DNA of 64,000 bases. Origin: Kocuria massiliensis. GTDB taxonomy: Bacteria > Actinomycetota > Actinomycetes > Actinomycetales > Micrococcaceae. The stretch lies in NCBI RefSeq assembly GCF_900169715.1, contig NZ_LT835161.1, positions 372,001-436,000 on the forward strand, read 5' to 3'. Shown piece by piece: positions 1-8,773 of this stretch. The notes under the pieces were generated by a model. That model saw only the letters and a program-made list of their open reading frames with translations, did not search any database and was not told the origin of the DNA. A program made the translations under genes and the position numbers. Each line of letters begins with the position of its first letter. Within the stretch, counting starts at the first letter, position 1.

Positions 1-839
1 TCGCGGGCTTCCTGTTCGTGTGGTTCGGATGTCACGACGAGAAGGGTAAGCGCCGCATTGCCCCTGCCGATGAAAGCGCCTCGCAGGTCATCTTCTCCGG
101 CCTGCGTCTGACGTTCACCAATACCAAGGTGCTCCAGGGATTCTTGGTTCGCTTGATCAACACCGCACCTGAGTTCGGGATGTTCATCGTGATGCCCGCC
201 GTGATCAGCACGAGCCTCGGGTGGGGTCAGTCGCGCTGGTTGGCCATGACGGTGGCCGTCTATGCCGGCAATATCCTCTTCAACGCCTTCTTCGGAAACC
301 TGGGTGACCGACTCGGCTGGGTTACCACGGTGCGGTGGTTTGGCGTCTTCTGCTCCGCGGTGTCACTGCTCGCGTGGTGGTACGTCCCCCACATGGTTCC
401 CGCCGGATCCGGTTGGGGGTACATCCTCTCGGTGTGCGCCGGCGTGTGCTACGGCATCTTCCTGGCGGGCTTCGTGCCGATGGGCGCGATTATGCCGGCC
501 AACGCCCCGCTTCACCGAGGAGCGGCCATGGCCATGTATACGACGGCGGCCGGTGGAGCGACCTTCCTCGGAACCGCCGTGGTCACGGTGGTTCTGAATA
601 TCACCGGGGCCATGGGGCTGAGCACCTTTGCTCAGAACTCCGCGGTGATTTGGACGTTCGTGGCTCTGTACGCTTGTGCCTTCGTGATGGTCGGTAATCT
701 GCGCACCGAACAGGACGACCCCGAACACCGCCGCAAGATCAAGGAAGCGGATACGCAGGCCTTGGCAGTTCAGGCGGCCAATGAAAATCGGGTGACCATT
801 CATCAGCCCGACGGCGAAACCCAAGGCGAGCGCCACTAA
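1..839 (+). CDS. MFS polyol transporter (C-terminal part)
   Basis: The reading frame is open from the first bases, so the true start lies upstream of the window and only the last ~279 residues are present. What remains is a chain of hydrophobic helices followed by a charged cytoplasmic tail of about 40 residues. A basic/acidic loop (RLGDR-type, seen here as FGNLGDRLGW) between helices is the repeated MFS loop signature. The fragment resembles the ribitol/arabitol symporter group (RbtT/DalT type); that substrate is inferred mainly from the neighbouring polyol dehydrogenases and xylulokinase. A strong hairpin terminator follows the stop codon. Its promoter and operon partners are outside the window. 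Confidence 0.75.
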   Translation, partial: AGFLFVWFGCHDEKGKRRIAPADESASQVIFSGLRLTFTNTKVLQGFLVRLINTAPEFGMFIVMPAVISTSLGWGQSRWLAMTVAVYAGNILFNAFFGNLGDRLGWVTTVRWFGVFCSAVSLLAWWYVPHMVPAGSGWGYILSVCAGVCYGIFLAGFVPMGAIMPANAPLHRGAAMAMYTTAAGGATFLGTAVVTVVLNITGAMGLSTFAQNSAVIWTFVALYACAFVMVGNLRTEQDDPEHRRKIKEADTQALAVQAANENRVTIHQPDGETQGERH

Positions 840-860
840 CGGGTAGCTGAAGTTAACGAG

Positions 861-901
861 CGACGGTCCCCGCATCTCCTTCTGAGGCGCGGGGACCGTC
901 G
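861..901. terminator. Bidirectional hairpin terminator
   Basis: A perfect 13-bp stem (CGACGGTCCCCGC at 861-873 with its complement at 889-901) with a 15-base loop sits between the convergent MFS and SorC-type genes. It can stop transcription from either side. Confidence 0.7.
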
Positions 902-927
902 TCATTGCTCACGAACCGTGGGTTCGA

Positions 928-1893
928 TCAGGCCTGAAGAGCTTGCAAGATATGGGTGGCGGTGGCTTCATCCGTGACCAAGCGCCGGAAATACCGCATG
1001 GACGCCGCGCCAATGATGGACCAGCTCTTTTCCTCGCCTACGGCGACCGCCGTGGAGAACGGGATGGCCGAGAGGTCTTCCGTGGGAATGCGCACCGTTC
1101 GATCGGAGCCTGGAAAACTGAGCTCCTGGCCCCGGCGGTTGAAGAAGTGCAGGCACACATCGCCGATTGAATCCGTGAGGCTGTCCTTCGGAATCGACGA
1201 GGCGAGTGAGGTCCGACCGGTCGTGGGGGACCCGACGCCTACCAAGGCCCCCTTGGCCGTGCTCCAGAGGCGCTGAACCTCGGTGAAGGACTCGTCCTTT
1301 TGAAGCGCGCGGTAGATGCTTTGCGAAGGCACGGCGCTCGCAAAGAGTGGAGAGTATCGGCTGTCGGTGTTCTGGGCCAGCATGCGCACGATCTCATTGG
1401 TCTGGTGCCAGGCCTCAGGTTCGGAGACGCCGCCGACCGAGGGGACCAGGGTTACCCCGTTCATGCGGGAGAGGTTCATGTGCGCAATGCCGTAGAGGGC
1501 CATGCCGGACGAAACGACGAGGGCATCCCCCGAGGCGAGATGCATGTCGTCCAGGGCGCGCTGGACGGGAGGAAGCATGCCTTGGCCCATGGTCGCCGGC
1601 TGCATGCCCTTGGCGAGGTACACCTCTTCGAGCTGAAGGGCGGCGCGGAGTTGCTCGGCCAAGTCGGAGCGGCCTTCGGCATCGGGGTGAATCACGCGGA
1701 TTTGGACCATTCCGATGGATCGAGCGTGCGACAACATGCGGCTGACCGTGGGTCGGGAGACTTTGAGCGCCTCCGCGATGGCGGACTGGCCGTTTCTCTC
1801 CTCGTAGTACATCCGTGCGACGGCGTAGAGGCGGTCGACGTCGTAGAGGTCCGGGGAAGAGGTATGGCGTTGGTCCATGGTGTGCTCGATCAT
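928..1893 (-). CDS. SorC/DeoR-type sugar-responsive transcriptional regulator
   Basis: About 321 residues. The N-terminal ~60 residues form a helix-turn-helix (IAEALKVSRPTVSRMLSHAR), and the rest is a sugar-phosphate-binding SorC effector domain with the typical GDALVVSSGMALYGIAHM and VGVGSP stretches. SorC-family proteins bind a phosphorylated sugar and usually regulate the adjacent catabolic operon. Two in-frame ATG codons (1893 and 1878) are possible starts; neither has a strong Shine-Dalgarno sequence, and earlier methionines would run through the operator. It is divergent from the EltD-like gene, and the ~125-bp gap contains tandem palindromes that are the likely operator. Autoregulation and repression of the catabolic genes are inferred. 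Confidence 0.82.
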   Translation of the reverse strand: MIEHTMDQRHTSSPDLYDVDRLYAVARMYYEERNGQSAIAEALKVSRPTVSRMLSHARSIGMVQIRVIHPDAEGRSDLAEQLRAALQLEEVYLAKGMQPATMGQGMLPPVQRALDDMHLASGDALVVSSGMALYGIAHMNLSRMNGVTLVPSVGGVSEPEAWHQTNEIVRMLAQNTDSRYSPLFASAVPSQSIYRALQKDESFTEVQRLWSTAKGALVGVGSPTTGRTSLASSIPKDSLTDSIGDVCLHFFNRRGQELSFPGSDRTVRIPTEDLSAIPFSTAVAVGEEKSWSIIGAASMRYFRRLVTDEATATHILQALQA

Positions 1894-1938
1894 AGGCGAA
1901 TAGGGCCTGCTTATCGTATCTCGGATTCTTCTCGATGA

Positions 1939-1977
1939 ACATATGTGCTTGACATATGTGCTGGGTGCTCGAAGAAT
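1939..1977 (+). promoter_or_regulatory. Promoter with tandem ACATATGT operator
   Basis: ACATATGTGC occurs twice as a direct repeat (1939-1948 and 1952-1961), and each copy contains the perfect palindrome ACATATGT. The second copy overlaps a consensus -35 box TTGACA (1949-1954). A 17-bp spacer leads to AAGAAT (1972-1977) as a -10. The transcript would start about 40 bp before the EltD-like start codon. Repression by the neighbouring SorC-type protein is inferred from the overlap. Confidence 0.65.
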
Positions 1978-2018
1978 GTGGTGTACGTGACAAACGCGCA
2001 CGACACAAAGGAGTGACC

Positions 2019-3110
2019 ATGAGCACCGCCCTGCCTACACAGATGCGAGCCGTCGTCTGTAATAAGCCGGAGGATTACACCCTAGAAACCCGCCCGGTTC
2101 CCGAACTCGGCCCAGACGACCTCATCATCAAGGTGGAGGCCGTCGGTGTCTGCGCTTCGGACCTGAAGTGCTACCACGGGGCTGCCAAGTTCTGGGGCGA
2201 CGAGAACCGCCCGCAGTGGGCCCTCGAAAACACGATTCCCGGACACGAAATCACCGGAACCGTCGTCTCCGGCACCGACAAGGCCTTCAATTATCACGGC
2301 GTGCACGAAGGCGACCGGATTGTCGTCGAGCAGATCGTGCCGTGTGGTGAGTGCCGCTTCTGTGGTCGGGGCGAGTACTGGATGTGCGGACCGCACGACA
2401 TGTTTGGCTTCCGCCATTTCGACGGCGGCATGGCCGAGTACATGTTGGTTCCCCAGCGTGCGCGCGTCCACCAGATTTCCCGGGACGTCAAGCCGCAGCA
2501 CGCGGCTTTCGCCGAGCCGCTGGCCTGTTCCTTGCACGCGGTGGAGCGGGGCAATATCAAGTTTGAGGACGTCGTCGTGATCGCAGGAGCGGGCCCGATC
2601 GGCCTCGGCGCGATCATGGGCGTGCGAGAGAAGAATCCGCTGAAGATTGTCGCCCTCGACATGGACGACGACAAGTTGGCCCTCGCCAAGAAGTGTGGCG
2701 CGGACGTGACCATCAACATCAGGAATGAAGATGCGATCACGCTGGTCAAGGAGATGACCGACGGATACGGCGCAGACGTGTACATCGAGTGCACGGGTCA
2801 CCCCTCCGCGGTCGGACAGGGCCTGAACATCCTCCGCAAGCTCGGCACGTACGTTGAATACTCCGTGTTCGGCCAGGACGTGAGCGTGGATTGGTCCATC
2901 ATCTCCGACGACAAGGAGCTTAGCGTGCTGGGCGCCCACCTGGGGCCTTACACCTGGCCCAAGGCGATCAGCATGATCGAGTCCGGCAAGCTCCCGTTGG
3001 ATGAGGTCTGCACGCACCAATTCCCGCTGGAGAAGTTCCAGGAGGCCCTCGACAGCGTCGCCGATTCGGCTGGCTCGTCGATCAAGGTCTCGATCATGCC
3101 GCAGTCCTAA
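2019..3110 (+). CDS. eltD: Zinc-dependent erythritol/L-threitol-type dehydrogenase
   Basis: 363 residues, medium-chain dehydrogenase/reductase family. The N-terminal catalytic domain has the active-site zinc ligand in VGVCASDLKCYHGAAKFWG, then GHE, and a structural zinc cluster (CGECRFCGRGEYWMC). The NAD-binding Rossmann fold has GAGPIGLG. The sequence recalls the Mycobacterium smegmatis enzyme EltD, which oxidises erythritol and L-threitol to erythrulose; this is recognition from memory, not a search. The ATG at 2019 is chosen because AAAGGAG lies 6 bases upstream; an in-frame upstream ATG at 1956 would fall in the operator. First gene of the catabolic operon, followed by a fused dihydroxyacetone-type kinase, which fits an oxidise-then-phosphorylate route for tetritols. 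Confidence 0.8.
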   Translation: MSTALPTQMRAVVCNKPEDYTLETRPVPELGPDDLIIKVEAVGVCASDLKCYHGAAKFWGDENRPQWALENTIPGHEITGTVVSGTDKAFNYHGVHEGDRIVVEQIVPCGECRFCGRGEYWMCGPHDMFGFRHFDGGMAEYMLVPQRARVHQISRDVKPQHAAFAEPLACSLHAVERGNIKFEDVVVIAGAGPIGLGAIMGVREKNPLKIVALDMDDDKLALAKKCGADVTINIRNEDAITLVKEMTDGYGADVYIECTGHPSAVGQGLNILRKLGTYVEYSVFGQDVSVDWSIISDDKELSVLGAHLGPYTWPKAISMIESGKLPLDEVCTHQFPLEKFQEALDSVADSAGSSIKVSIMPQS

Positions 3111-3119
3111 TCTGCGTTG

Positions 3120-3147
3120 CGTGGGCCGGGCCCTCGCCCGGCCCACG
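3120..3147 (+). terminator. Intra-operon hairpin
   Basis: An 11-bp perfect stem (CGTGGGCCGGG at 3120-3130 and its complement at 3137-3147) with a 6-base loop follows the EltD-like stop codon and is trailed by a weak T-rich run. It may terminate part of the transcripts before the kinase gene or stabilise the upstream mRNA. Confidence 0.5.
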
Positions 3148-3236
3148 TTCCTTGACCCGCCCAACGCACGGGTCGCCCGCCCCACAGGCACACCGGGCCA
3201 TCGCAACACCCGGACGACTCCCGAGGAGACCGCCCC

Positions 3237-4928
3237 ATGACCAAGCTGTACAACGACCCCGCCGATTTTTGCGACGACCAGTTGGAAGGATTCGTCGACC
3301 TCTATTCGGACCGTCTCGCGCAGGTTCCGGGTGGGGTGATCTCCTTGCCGCCCAAGACGCCGCAGGTCGCGGTCATCGTCGGTGGCGGCTCGGGGCACTA
3401 CCCCGCATTTGCCGGGTTGGTCGGTCCGGGCTTCGCCTCCGGTGCAGTGGTAGGAAACATTTTCACCTCGCCGTCGGCCGCTCACGTGTACTCCGTGGCC
3501 AAGGCCGCGGACCAGGGGAAGGGCGTCGTCCTGACCTTCGGTAATTACGCGGGCGACAACATGAACTTCGGCATCGCGGCAAAAATGCTTCAAGCCGAAG
3601 GAATCGATACCCGCATCGTTGTGGTCACGGACGACATCGCCTCGGCCCCGGAATTCGATCAGCGCCGCGGCATCGCGGGTGACTTCACGGTTTTCAAGGC
3701 TATGGGTGCAGCCGCCGCTGCCGGCAAGGACCTCGACGAGGTGGAGCGACTCGGCAATCTCACGAATCAACGGACCCGTACCTTGGGCGTGGCATTCGCC
3801 GGATGCACGATGCCCGGCGCCGATACCCCGCTCTTCGAGGTCAAGCATGGGCAGATGGGCGTCGGCCTCGGAATCCACGGGGAGCCCGGGATTCGTGACG
3901 AGGCGCGTCCCTCGGCTCAGGAACTCGGAAAGCTCCTGGTCAAGACGGTCTTAAAGGATGCACCGGAGAATCCCGGCGGCCGGATCGGCGTGATCGTCAA
4001 CGGTCTGGGCACCACCAAATACGAAGAGCTGTTCCTGCTGTACCGCACGGTGGCTCCCATGCTCCGGGAGGCGGGTTACGAGATTGTCGACCCCGAGGTG
4101 GGCGAGCTGGTCACGAGTTTGGATATGGGCGGCGTCTCCTTGACGGTGCTGTGGCTCGATGACGAGCTCGAACCCCTGTGGACGGCCGACGCGTATGCCG
4201 CCGCCTATCGCAAGCAGAAAGCCCCGCTGGAGAGTATCGACAAAAACTACGAGGTGTCTGCCGCGGCGATCGACGAGGAGTCTCTCGTCGAGGCGAGCCC
4301 CGCGGCGCTGGACCTCGCGAAACGAGTCCGTCAGGCCTCGGCGCGGGTCGCCGATCTCATGCGTGAGCAGGAGACCTACCTGGGCGAGATCGATTCCTTC
4401 GCGGGCGACGGCGATCACGGCCGAGGCATGGTGCGAGGCAGCGAAGCGGCCCAAACCGCGATCGACGGCGCACCCGAGAAAGCCGGCCCCGCCGCGTTGC
4501 TTCGCATCGGGGGCCGAGCCTGGGCCATGCAGGCCGGAGGGACTTCGGGGGTTCTTTGGGGAGCGTCCCTGGAAGCCGCGGCCCAAAAGATTGACGACGC
4601 CGCCGAAGACTTTGCCCCGAAAGACCTGGTGCAGGCGGTGCGTACCTTCGCCGATTCCATGGTGACTCTGGGTGGTGCCAAGCTCGGGGACAAGACCCTG
4701 CTGGATGCCTTGCTTCCCTTCGCAGATGCCCTGGAAGCAGCGGACGGTTCGCTGTCCGAGGCATGGGCCGAAGCAACCCAGGCGGCGCAAAAGAGTGCCG
4801 AGGAGACTTCAGAACTTCGCCCCCAAAAGGGTCGCGCGCGGCCCCTGGCGGAAAAGTCGCTGGGCCACCCCGATCCCGGGGCCATCTCGATGGCGATGAT
4901 TCTCGATCTCCTCGGAGAAAACCTGTAG
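3237..4928 (+). CDS. Fused DhaK-DhaL dihydroxyacetone/erythrulose kinase
   Basis: 563 residues joining the substrate-binding DhaK domain (about 1-330) to the ATP-binding DhaL domain (about 360-563). DhaK shows GGGSGHYPAFAG at 49-60 and the ketose-binding histidine H214 in LGIHGEPG, which forms a hemiaminal with the substrate. DhaL shows the nucleotide/Mg-binding GDGDHG at 390-395 and a terminal GHPDPGA loop. The single-chain layout means ATP, not a PTS phosphoprotein, is the phosphoryl donor. Mycobacterial relatives phosphorylate L- or D-erythrulose (LerK/DerK), and the upstream EltD-like gene makes a tetrulose more likely than dihydroxyacetone, but glycerone cannot be excluded. GAGGAG precedes the ATG by 9 bases. 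Confidence 0.85.
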   Translation: MTKLYNDPADFCDDQLEGFVDLYSDRLAQVPGGVISLPPKTPQVAVIVGGGSGHYPAFAGLVGPGFASGAVVGNIFTSPSAAHVYSVAKAADQGKGVVLTFGNYAGDNMNFGIAAKMLQAEGIDTRIVVVTDDIASAPEFDQRRGIAGDFTVFKAMGAAAAAGKDLDEVERLGNLTNQRTRTLGVAFAGCTMPGADTPLFEVKHGQMGVGLGIHGEPGIRDEARPSAQELGKLLVKTVLKDAPENPGGRIGVIVNGLGTTKYEELFLLYRTVAPMLREAGYEIVDPEVGELVTSLDMGGVSLTVLWLDDELEPLWTADAYAAAYRKQKAPLESIDKNYEVSAAAIDEESLVEASPAALDLAKRVRQASARVADLMREQETYLGEIDSFAGDGDHGRGMVRGSEAAQTAIDGAPEKAGPAALLRIGGRAWAMQAGGTSGVLWGASLEAAAQKIDDAAEDFAPKDLVQAVRTFADSMVTLGGAKLGDKTLLDALLPFADALEAADGSLSEAWAEATQAAQKSAEETSELRPQKGRARPLAEKSLGHPDPGAISMAMILDLLGENL

Positions 4929-5012
4929 GCAGGAGACCTCCGGCGCCCGCGCCACCGAGCTTTGCTTCGCCAGCGGGCCGTGAGCGTCGACTGAGCACGA
5001 AAGGCGGCCACC

Positions 5013-6518
5013 ATGGTCACATTGAAAAACTCCACTCTGGACGAGGTTGAACGCATCGCCTCGGAACGCACCGCCGAGGGCAGCATATTTCGGGTGCCGA
5101 GCTATGACCGTGGGGAGCTGACGGCGGGCATTGTGCACTTCGGCGTCGGCGGTTTCCACCGGGCTCACCAGGCGCGATACCTCGATGAGCTCCTCACCCG
5201 TGGTGAAGCGAAGGACTACGCGATCTGCGGGATGGGGGTTCTTCCCCAGGACAAGCACATGCGAGACACACTGGCGGAACAGGATTACCTGTACACGCTC
5301 GTCGCCCGCTTCCCGGACGGGCACGAAGACATTCGGGTGATCGGTTCGATCGTCGACTACGTGTGGGCCCCAGAAGACCCGGCCGGTGCGGTCGAGTATC
5401 TGGCGGGGGAGAACATCAAGATTGTGTCGTTGACCGTGACCGAAGGCGGCTACAACTTCAACCAAGTCACACACGAGTACGACCTCGAGAACCCCCAGGT
5501 CGCCGCGGACCTCGCGGATCCGGAACACCCTCGCACGGTCTTCGGACTGGTGACGCAGGCGCTCAAGGTGCGACGGGAACGTGGCATCGCGCCGTTCACA
5601 GTCCGAAGTTGTGACAACATCCAGGCTAACGGCGATATGGCGCGCCGTGTCTTCACCGCTCATGCCCGCGCCGTGGATTCCGACTTGGCCTCGTGGATCG
5701 AGCAGCACGTCAGCTTCCCGAATTCCATGGTGGACCGCATCACCCCCGCGACGACCGATGATGACCGCCGGTACATCCGTGAGGAACTGGGCTATGAGGA
5801 TGGCTGGCCCGTGGTCACTGAAGACTTCATCCAGTGGGTCATGGAGGACAACTTCGTCAATGGCCGCCCGCCCTACGAGGACGTCGAGGTTCAGATGGTG
5901 GACGACGTCGAGCCCTACGAAAAGTTGAAGCTCCGCATGCTCAACTCGTCCCACCAGGGGCTCTGCTATTTCGCCCACCTCGCGGGATATCACAAGGTCG
6001 ATGAGGCCGTCTCGAATCCTCTGATTGCGGATTTTCTGCGCGCCTACATGAAAAACGAGGCCGAGCCGACCCTGGATCCGGTGGAAGGCATCGATGTCGA
6101 GGCCTACGCAGAAACCCTCATCCGCCGGTTCACCAACCGTTACGTCAAAGACACCGTGCCCCGGCTCTGCGCCGAGTCGTCGGACCGCATCCCCAAGTGG
6201 CTCGTTCCGGTCATCCAGGACAACCTGCGCGACGGGGGCAGCGTTCGGTACTCCGCCGCGATCGTCGCGAGTTGGGCTCGGTACGCGGAAGGCATCGACG
6301 AGAAGGGTCAAGGCATCACGATCGTCGACAACGCGGAAGAGTCTGTGCGCGCCGCGGCCCAGGACCAGCACGAGGACGACCTCGCGTTCCTGCGCAACCG
6401 CGACTTCTTCGGGGACATGGTGGAGCATGAAGAGTTCACGACGCCGTACCGGGAAACCCTGCGTTCCCTCCACGACGTCGGGAGCCTCAAGACATTGGAG
6501 AAACTGCTCGCCGAGTAG
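5013..6518 (+). CDS. mtlD: Mannitol/D-arabitol 2-dehydrogenase family protein
   Basis: 501 residues, the long-chain mannitol dehydrogenase family. The N-terminal Rossmann domain carries HFGVGGFHRAHQARYLDELL; the C-terminal helical domain has the catalytic triad K306, N311 and H314 with the same spacing as in the Pseudomonas fluorescens enzyme. It oxidises D-mannitol to fructose or D-arabitol to D-xylulose with NAD+. The following xylulokinase gene favours D-arabitol as the physiological substrate, as in the Corynebacterium glutamicum arabitol locus. AAAGG lies 8 bases before the ATG. Same strand as the two genes before it, with an 84-bp gap. Confidence 0.88.
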   Translation: MVTLKNSTLDEVERIASERTAEGSIFRVPSYDRGELTAGIVHFGVGGFHRAHQARYLDELLTRGEAKDYAICGMGVLPQDKHMRDTLAEQDYLYTLVARFPDGHEDIRVIGSIVDYVWAPEDPAGAVEYLAGENIKIVSLTVTEGGYNFNQVTHEYDLENPQVAADLADPEHPRTVFGLVTQALKVRRERGIAPFTVRSCDNIQANGDMARRVFTAHARAVDSDLASWIEQHVSFPNSMVDRITPATTDDDRRYIREELGYEDGWPVVTEDFIQWVMEDNFVNGRPPYEDVEVQMVDDVEPYEKLKLRMLNSSHQGLCYFAHLAGYHKVDEAVSNPLIADFLRAYMKNEAEPTLDPVEGIDVEAYAETLIRRFTNRYVKDTVPRLCAESSDRIPKWLVPVIQDNLRDGGSVRYSAAIVASWARYAEGIDEKGQGITIVDNAEESVRAAAQDQHEDDLAFLRNRDFFGDMVEHEEFTTPYRETLRSLHDVGSLKTLEKLLAE

Positions 6519-6558
6519 CATGAACACGTGATCCCGCCGGCTCGACGAGGAAGGTTCC

Positions 6559-7962
6559 GTGAGCACATTCGTACTGGGGGTGGACTCGTCCACCCAGTCC
6601 TGTAAGGCCCTGTTGGTCAACGCGGAGACCGGCGAGGTGGTCGATTCTTGGCGTGCCTCCCATCCCGAAGGCACCGAGGTCGATCCTCGCGAGTGGGCGC
6701 GGGCTTTACATGAGGCCACCGAGGATCTCCTGCCGCGAGCCGACGCCGTGTCGATCGCCGCACAACAGCACGGCATGGTGTTGCTGGATTCCGCGGGTGA
6801 GGTGGTTCGGCCGGCGTTGCTCTGGAACGACACCCGTTCGGCCGGTGCCGCCACCAGACTGACGGAACGTCTCGGCGGCCCCGAGGCTGCGGCCCGGCGT
6901 CTGGGGAGTGTTCCGGTCGCGTCATACACGGCGACCAAACTCCAGTGGGTACGCGACCACGAGCCGGAGAACGCCGCGAAGGCCTCCGCCGTCGTACTTC
7001 CGCATGACTATTTGACGTCGGTGCTCCACGAGAACGGCGAACTGTGGACCGATCACGGTGATGCATCGGGGACCGCGTACTACTCGACGGCCGAACGTCG
7101 ATGGCTTCCCGACATCGCCGAACAGGCCATCGGCCACCCTGTGTCTTTACCCCAACTCGCAGAACCCGGGCAGTCGGTGGGGCGCACCAGAGGGGGAGCC
7201 GTCTTGGGCGCCGGAACCGGCGACAACATGGGCGCGGCCTTGGGGCTAAATCTGGAGCCGGGAGACGCCGTGTTGTCCATGGGGACCAGCGCGGTGGCCA
7301 TGATGGTCAGCGAAACCTCGACTCACGACGCTTCCGGGCTGGTTTCGGGCTTTTGCGATGCCACGGGTCGCTATCTGCCGCTGGCGTGCACGCTCAATGG
7401 TGCTCCGGTCTTTGACCTGGGATGTCGCCTTCTGGGGGTGGACCACGATGAATTTTCCCGTCTGGCGCTTTCGGCGGATCCGGACCCTGAGGGGGCGATT
7501 TTCCTGCCGTATCTCAATGGCGAACGCACCCCGAATCTGCCTGAGGCCCGGGCGCAATTTGGCAGGCTACGCGGGGATCTGAGCCGACCGCAGATGGCCC
7601 GGGCTATGGTTGAGGGGCTGGCGTGTTCCGTCGTGGAAGCGATGGGGTACGTGACGGACCAGGTCGGACGGCAGCCGAGGCGGGTGTTGCTCATCGGTGG
7701 CGGGGCAAAGTCGGAGGCTTTCCGCCGCATCCTCGCCGATATCTTGCGGCGTCCCGTCGAGGTCCCAGCCGCGGAGGAATTTGTGGCCTTGGGCGCCGCG
7801 CGGCAGGCGGCGTGGGCGCTCGACGGCGGAAGCGAACCGCCCACCTGGGATTCGGCCGCGGCAACGACTCAAACGGTCGAACCGGAGGAAACCACGGAGG
7901 TTTTCCAGGCCTACCTCGACTTCCGCAACGCGACCTACCCGGAGCTTGCCCCGAAGGGCTAG
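6559..7962 (+). CDS. xylB: Xylulokinase
   Basis: 467 residues, FGGY family. Both actin-like domains are present: the N-terminal phosphate-binding LGVDSSTQSCKALLV and the C-terminal SMGTSAVAMM, LNGERTPNLPEA and LLIGGGAKSEAFRRILAD. Phosphorylates D-xylulose to xylulose 5-phosphate. GTG start with GAGGAAGG 5 bases upstream. It is 40 bp after the mannitol/arabitol dehydrogenase, which would supply xylulose. The 3' end comes to within 13 bp of the convergent short-chain dehydrogenase, leaving no room for a terminator. Confidence 0.88.
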   Translation: MSTFVLGVDSSTQSCKALLVNAETGEVVDSWRASHPEGTEVDPREWARALHEATEDLLPRADAVSIAAQQHGMVLLDSAGEVVRPALLWNDTRSAGAATRLTERLGGPEAAARRLGSVPVASYTATKLQWVRDHEPENAAKASAVVLPHDYLTSVLHENGELWTDHGDASGTAYYSTAERRWLPDIAEQAIGHPVSLPQLAEPGQSVGRTRGGAVLGAGTGDNMGAALGLNLEPGDAVLSMGTSAVAMMVSETSTHDASGLVSGFCDATGRYLPLACTLNGAPVFDLGCRLLGVDHDEFSRLALSADPDPEGAIFLPYLNGERTPNLPEARAQFGRLRGDLSRPQMARAMVEGLACSVVEAMGYVTDQVGRQPRRVLLIGGGAKSEAFRRILADILRRPVEVPAAEEFVALGAARQAAWALDGGSEPPTWDSAAATTQTVEPEETTEVFQAYLDFRNATYPELAPKG

Positions 7963-7975
7963 CTCCGGGACAGAG

Positions 7976-8751
7976 TCATACGGTGGTATATCCGCCGTCG
8001 ATGACCATGTTCGCGCCGGTGACCATCGCGGCGTCGTCGGACACAAGGTAGCCCACCATGGCGGCGACCTCTTCCGGGAGGGCGAAGCGACCGGCGGGAA
8101 TCTGCTCTTTCGCGCGTTCGCCCTTCTCGCCGGCCCAAGCCTTTTTGCCGAGCGGCGTTTCGACGATGGTCGGCGACACGGCGTTGACCGTCACGCCGCG
8201 CGGGGCCCATTCCAGGGACATCACTTTGGTCATTCCCAGGATTCCGGCTTTCGACGCCGAGTAGGCCACGTGCTGGTCCAAACCGACAACGGCACCCTGG
8301 GAGGCCAAGTTGACGATGCGCCCCCAACCGGCCTCGACCATCACGGAACCCGCGGCCTGAGCCATGTAGAACGAACCGCTGAGGTTGATGTCGATGGTCC
8401 GCTGCCAGTCTTCCGCGGAAAGGTCACTGGCGGGGCCGAGGAAGACCACGCCGGCGGAATTGACCAGGATGTCCGGCGTTCCCAGCGAGCGGACGACGTC
8501 GTCCACCACGGAACGGGCGGCCTTCGGGTCGGTCAGATCCGCGCGATGGGCTGTATGGCCTTCGCCGGGCCACGCCGCGACGGCGTCGTCCAGCCCCGCC
8601 GCGATATCCACACCCGCGATGCGTGCCCCGCCGCGATATCCACACCCGCGATGCGTGCCCCGCGCTCGGCGAGGTGGTGGGCAATGGCGGCGCCAATGCC
8701 GCTTGCCGCACCGGTGACGATGGCGATGCGCCCTTGGTGAGTCTGTTCCAT
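7976..8751 (-). pseudogene. Short-chain dehydrogenase broken by 32-bp duplication
   Basis: From the ATG at 8751 (GAGGAG 7 bases before it) the frame encodes a classical SDR N-terminus with the cofactor motif TGAASGIG. It then enters a 32-bp tandem duplication (8594-8657) and shifts out of frame. The rest of the SDR, including NSAGVVFLG, the catalytic Y-x3-K in AYSASKAG, and the C-terminal GANMVIDGGY, is in another frame ending at 7976. Removing one 32-bp unit gives a continuous 247-residue protein, the usual SDR length. No other lesion is visible, so the event is recent, reversible, or a sequencing/assembly artefact. An internal ATG at 8611 could still give a 211-residue product lacking the cofactor-binding N-terminus. 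Probably co-transcribed after the FGGY kinase (22-bp gap); a polyol or ketose is the likely substrate. Confidence 0.85.
8594..8657. repeat. Two perfect 32-bp tandem copies
   Basis: A 32-bp unit beginning CCCCGCCGCGATATCC is repeated exactly at 8594-8625 and 8626-8657, with six more matching bases (CCCCGC) after it. Because 32 is not a multiple of three, the duplication shifts the reading frame of the short-chain dehydrogenase. Perfect copies suggest slipped-strand mispairing. Confidence 0.95.
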
Positions 8752-8773
8752 GATATTTCTCCTCAGGATCGGG

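Noticed and set aside
2082-3878. Long open frame on the minus strand (598 codons)
   Set aside because: Mirrors the codons of the EltD-like and DhaK-DhaL genes in high-GC DNA; no recognisable domain and no ribosome binding site.
4809-6938. Minus-strand open frame of 709 codons over the mannitol dehydrogenase
   Set aside because: Antisense shadow of clear family genes, low-complexity composition and no motifs.
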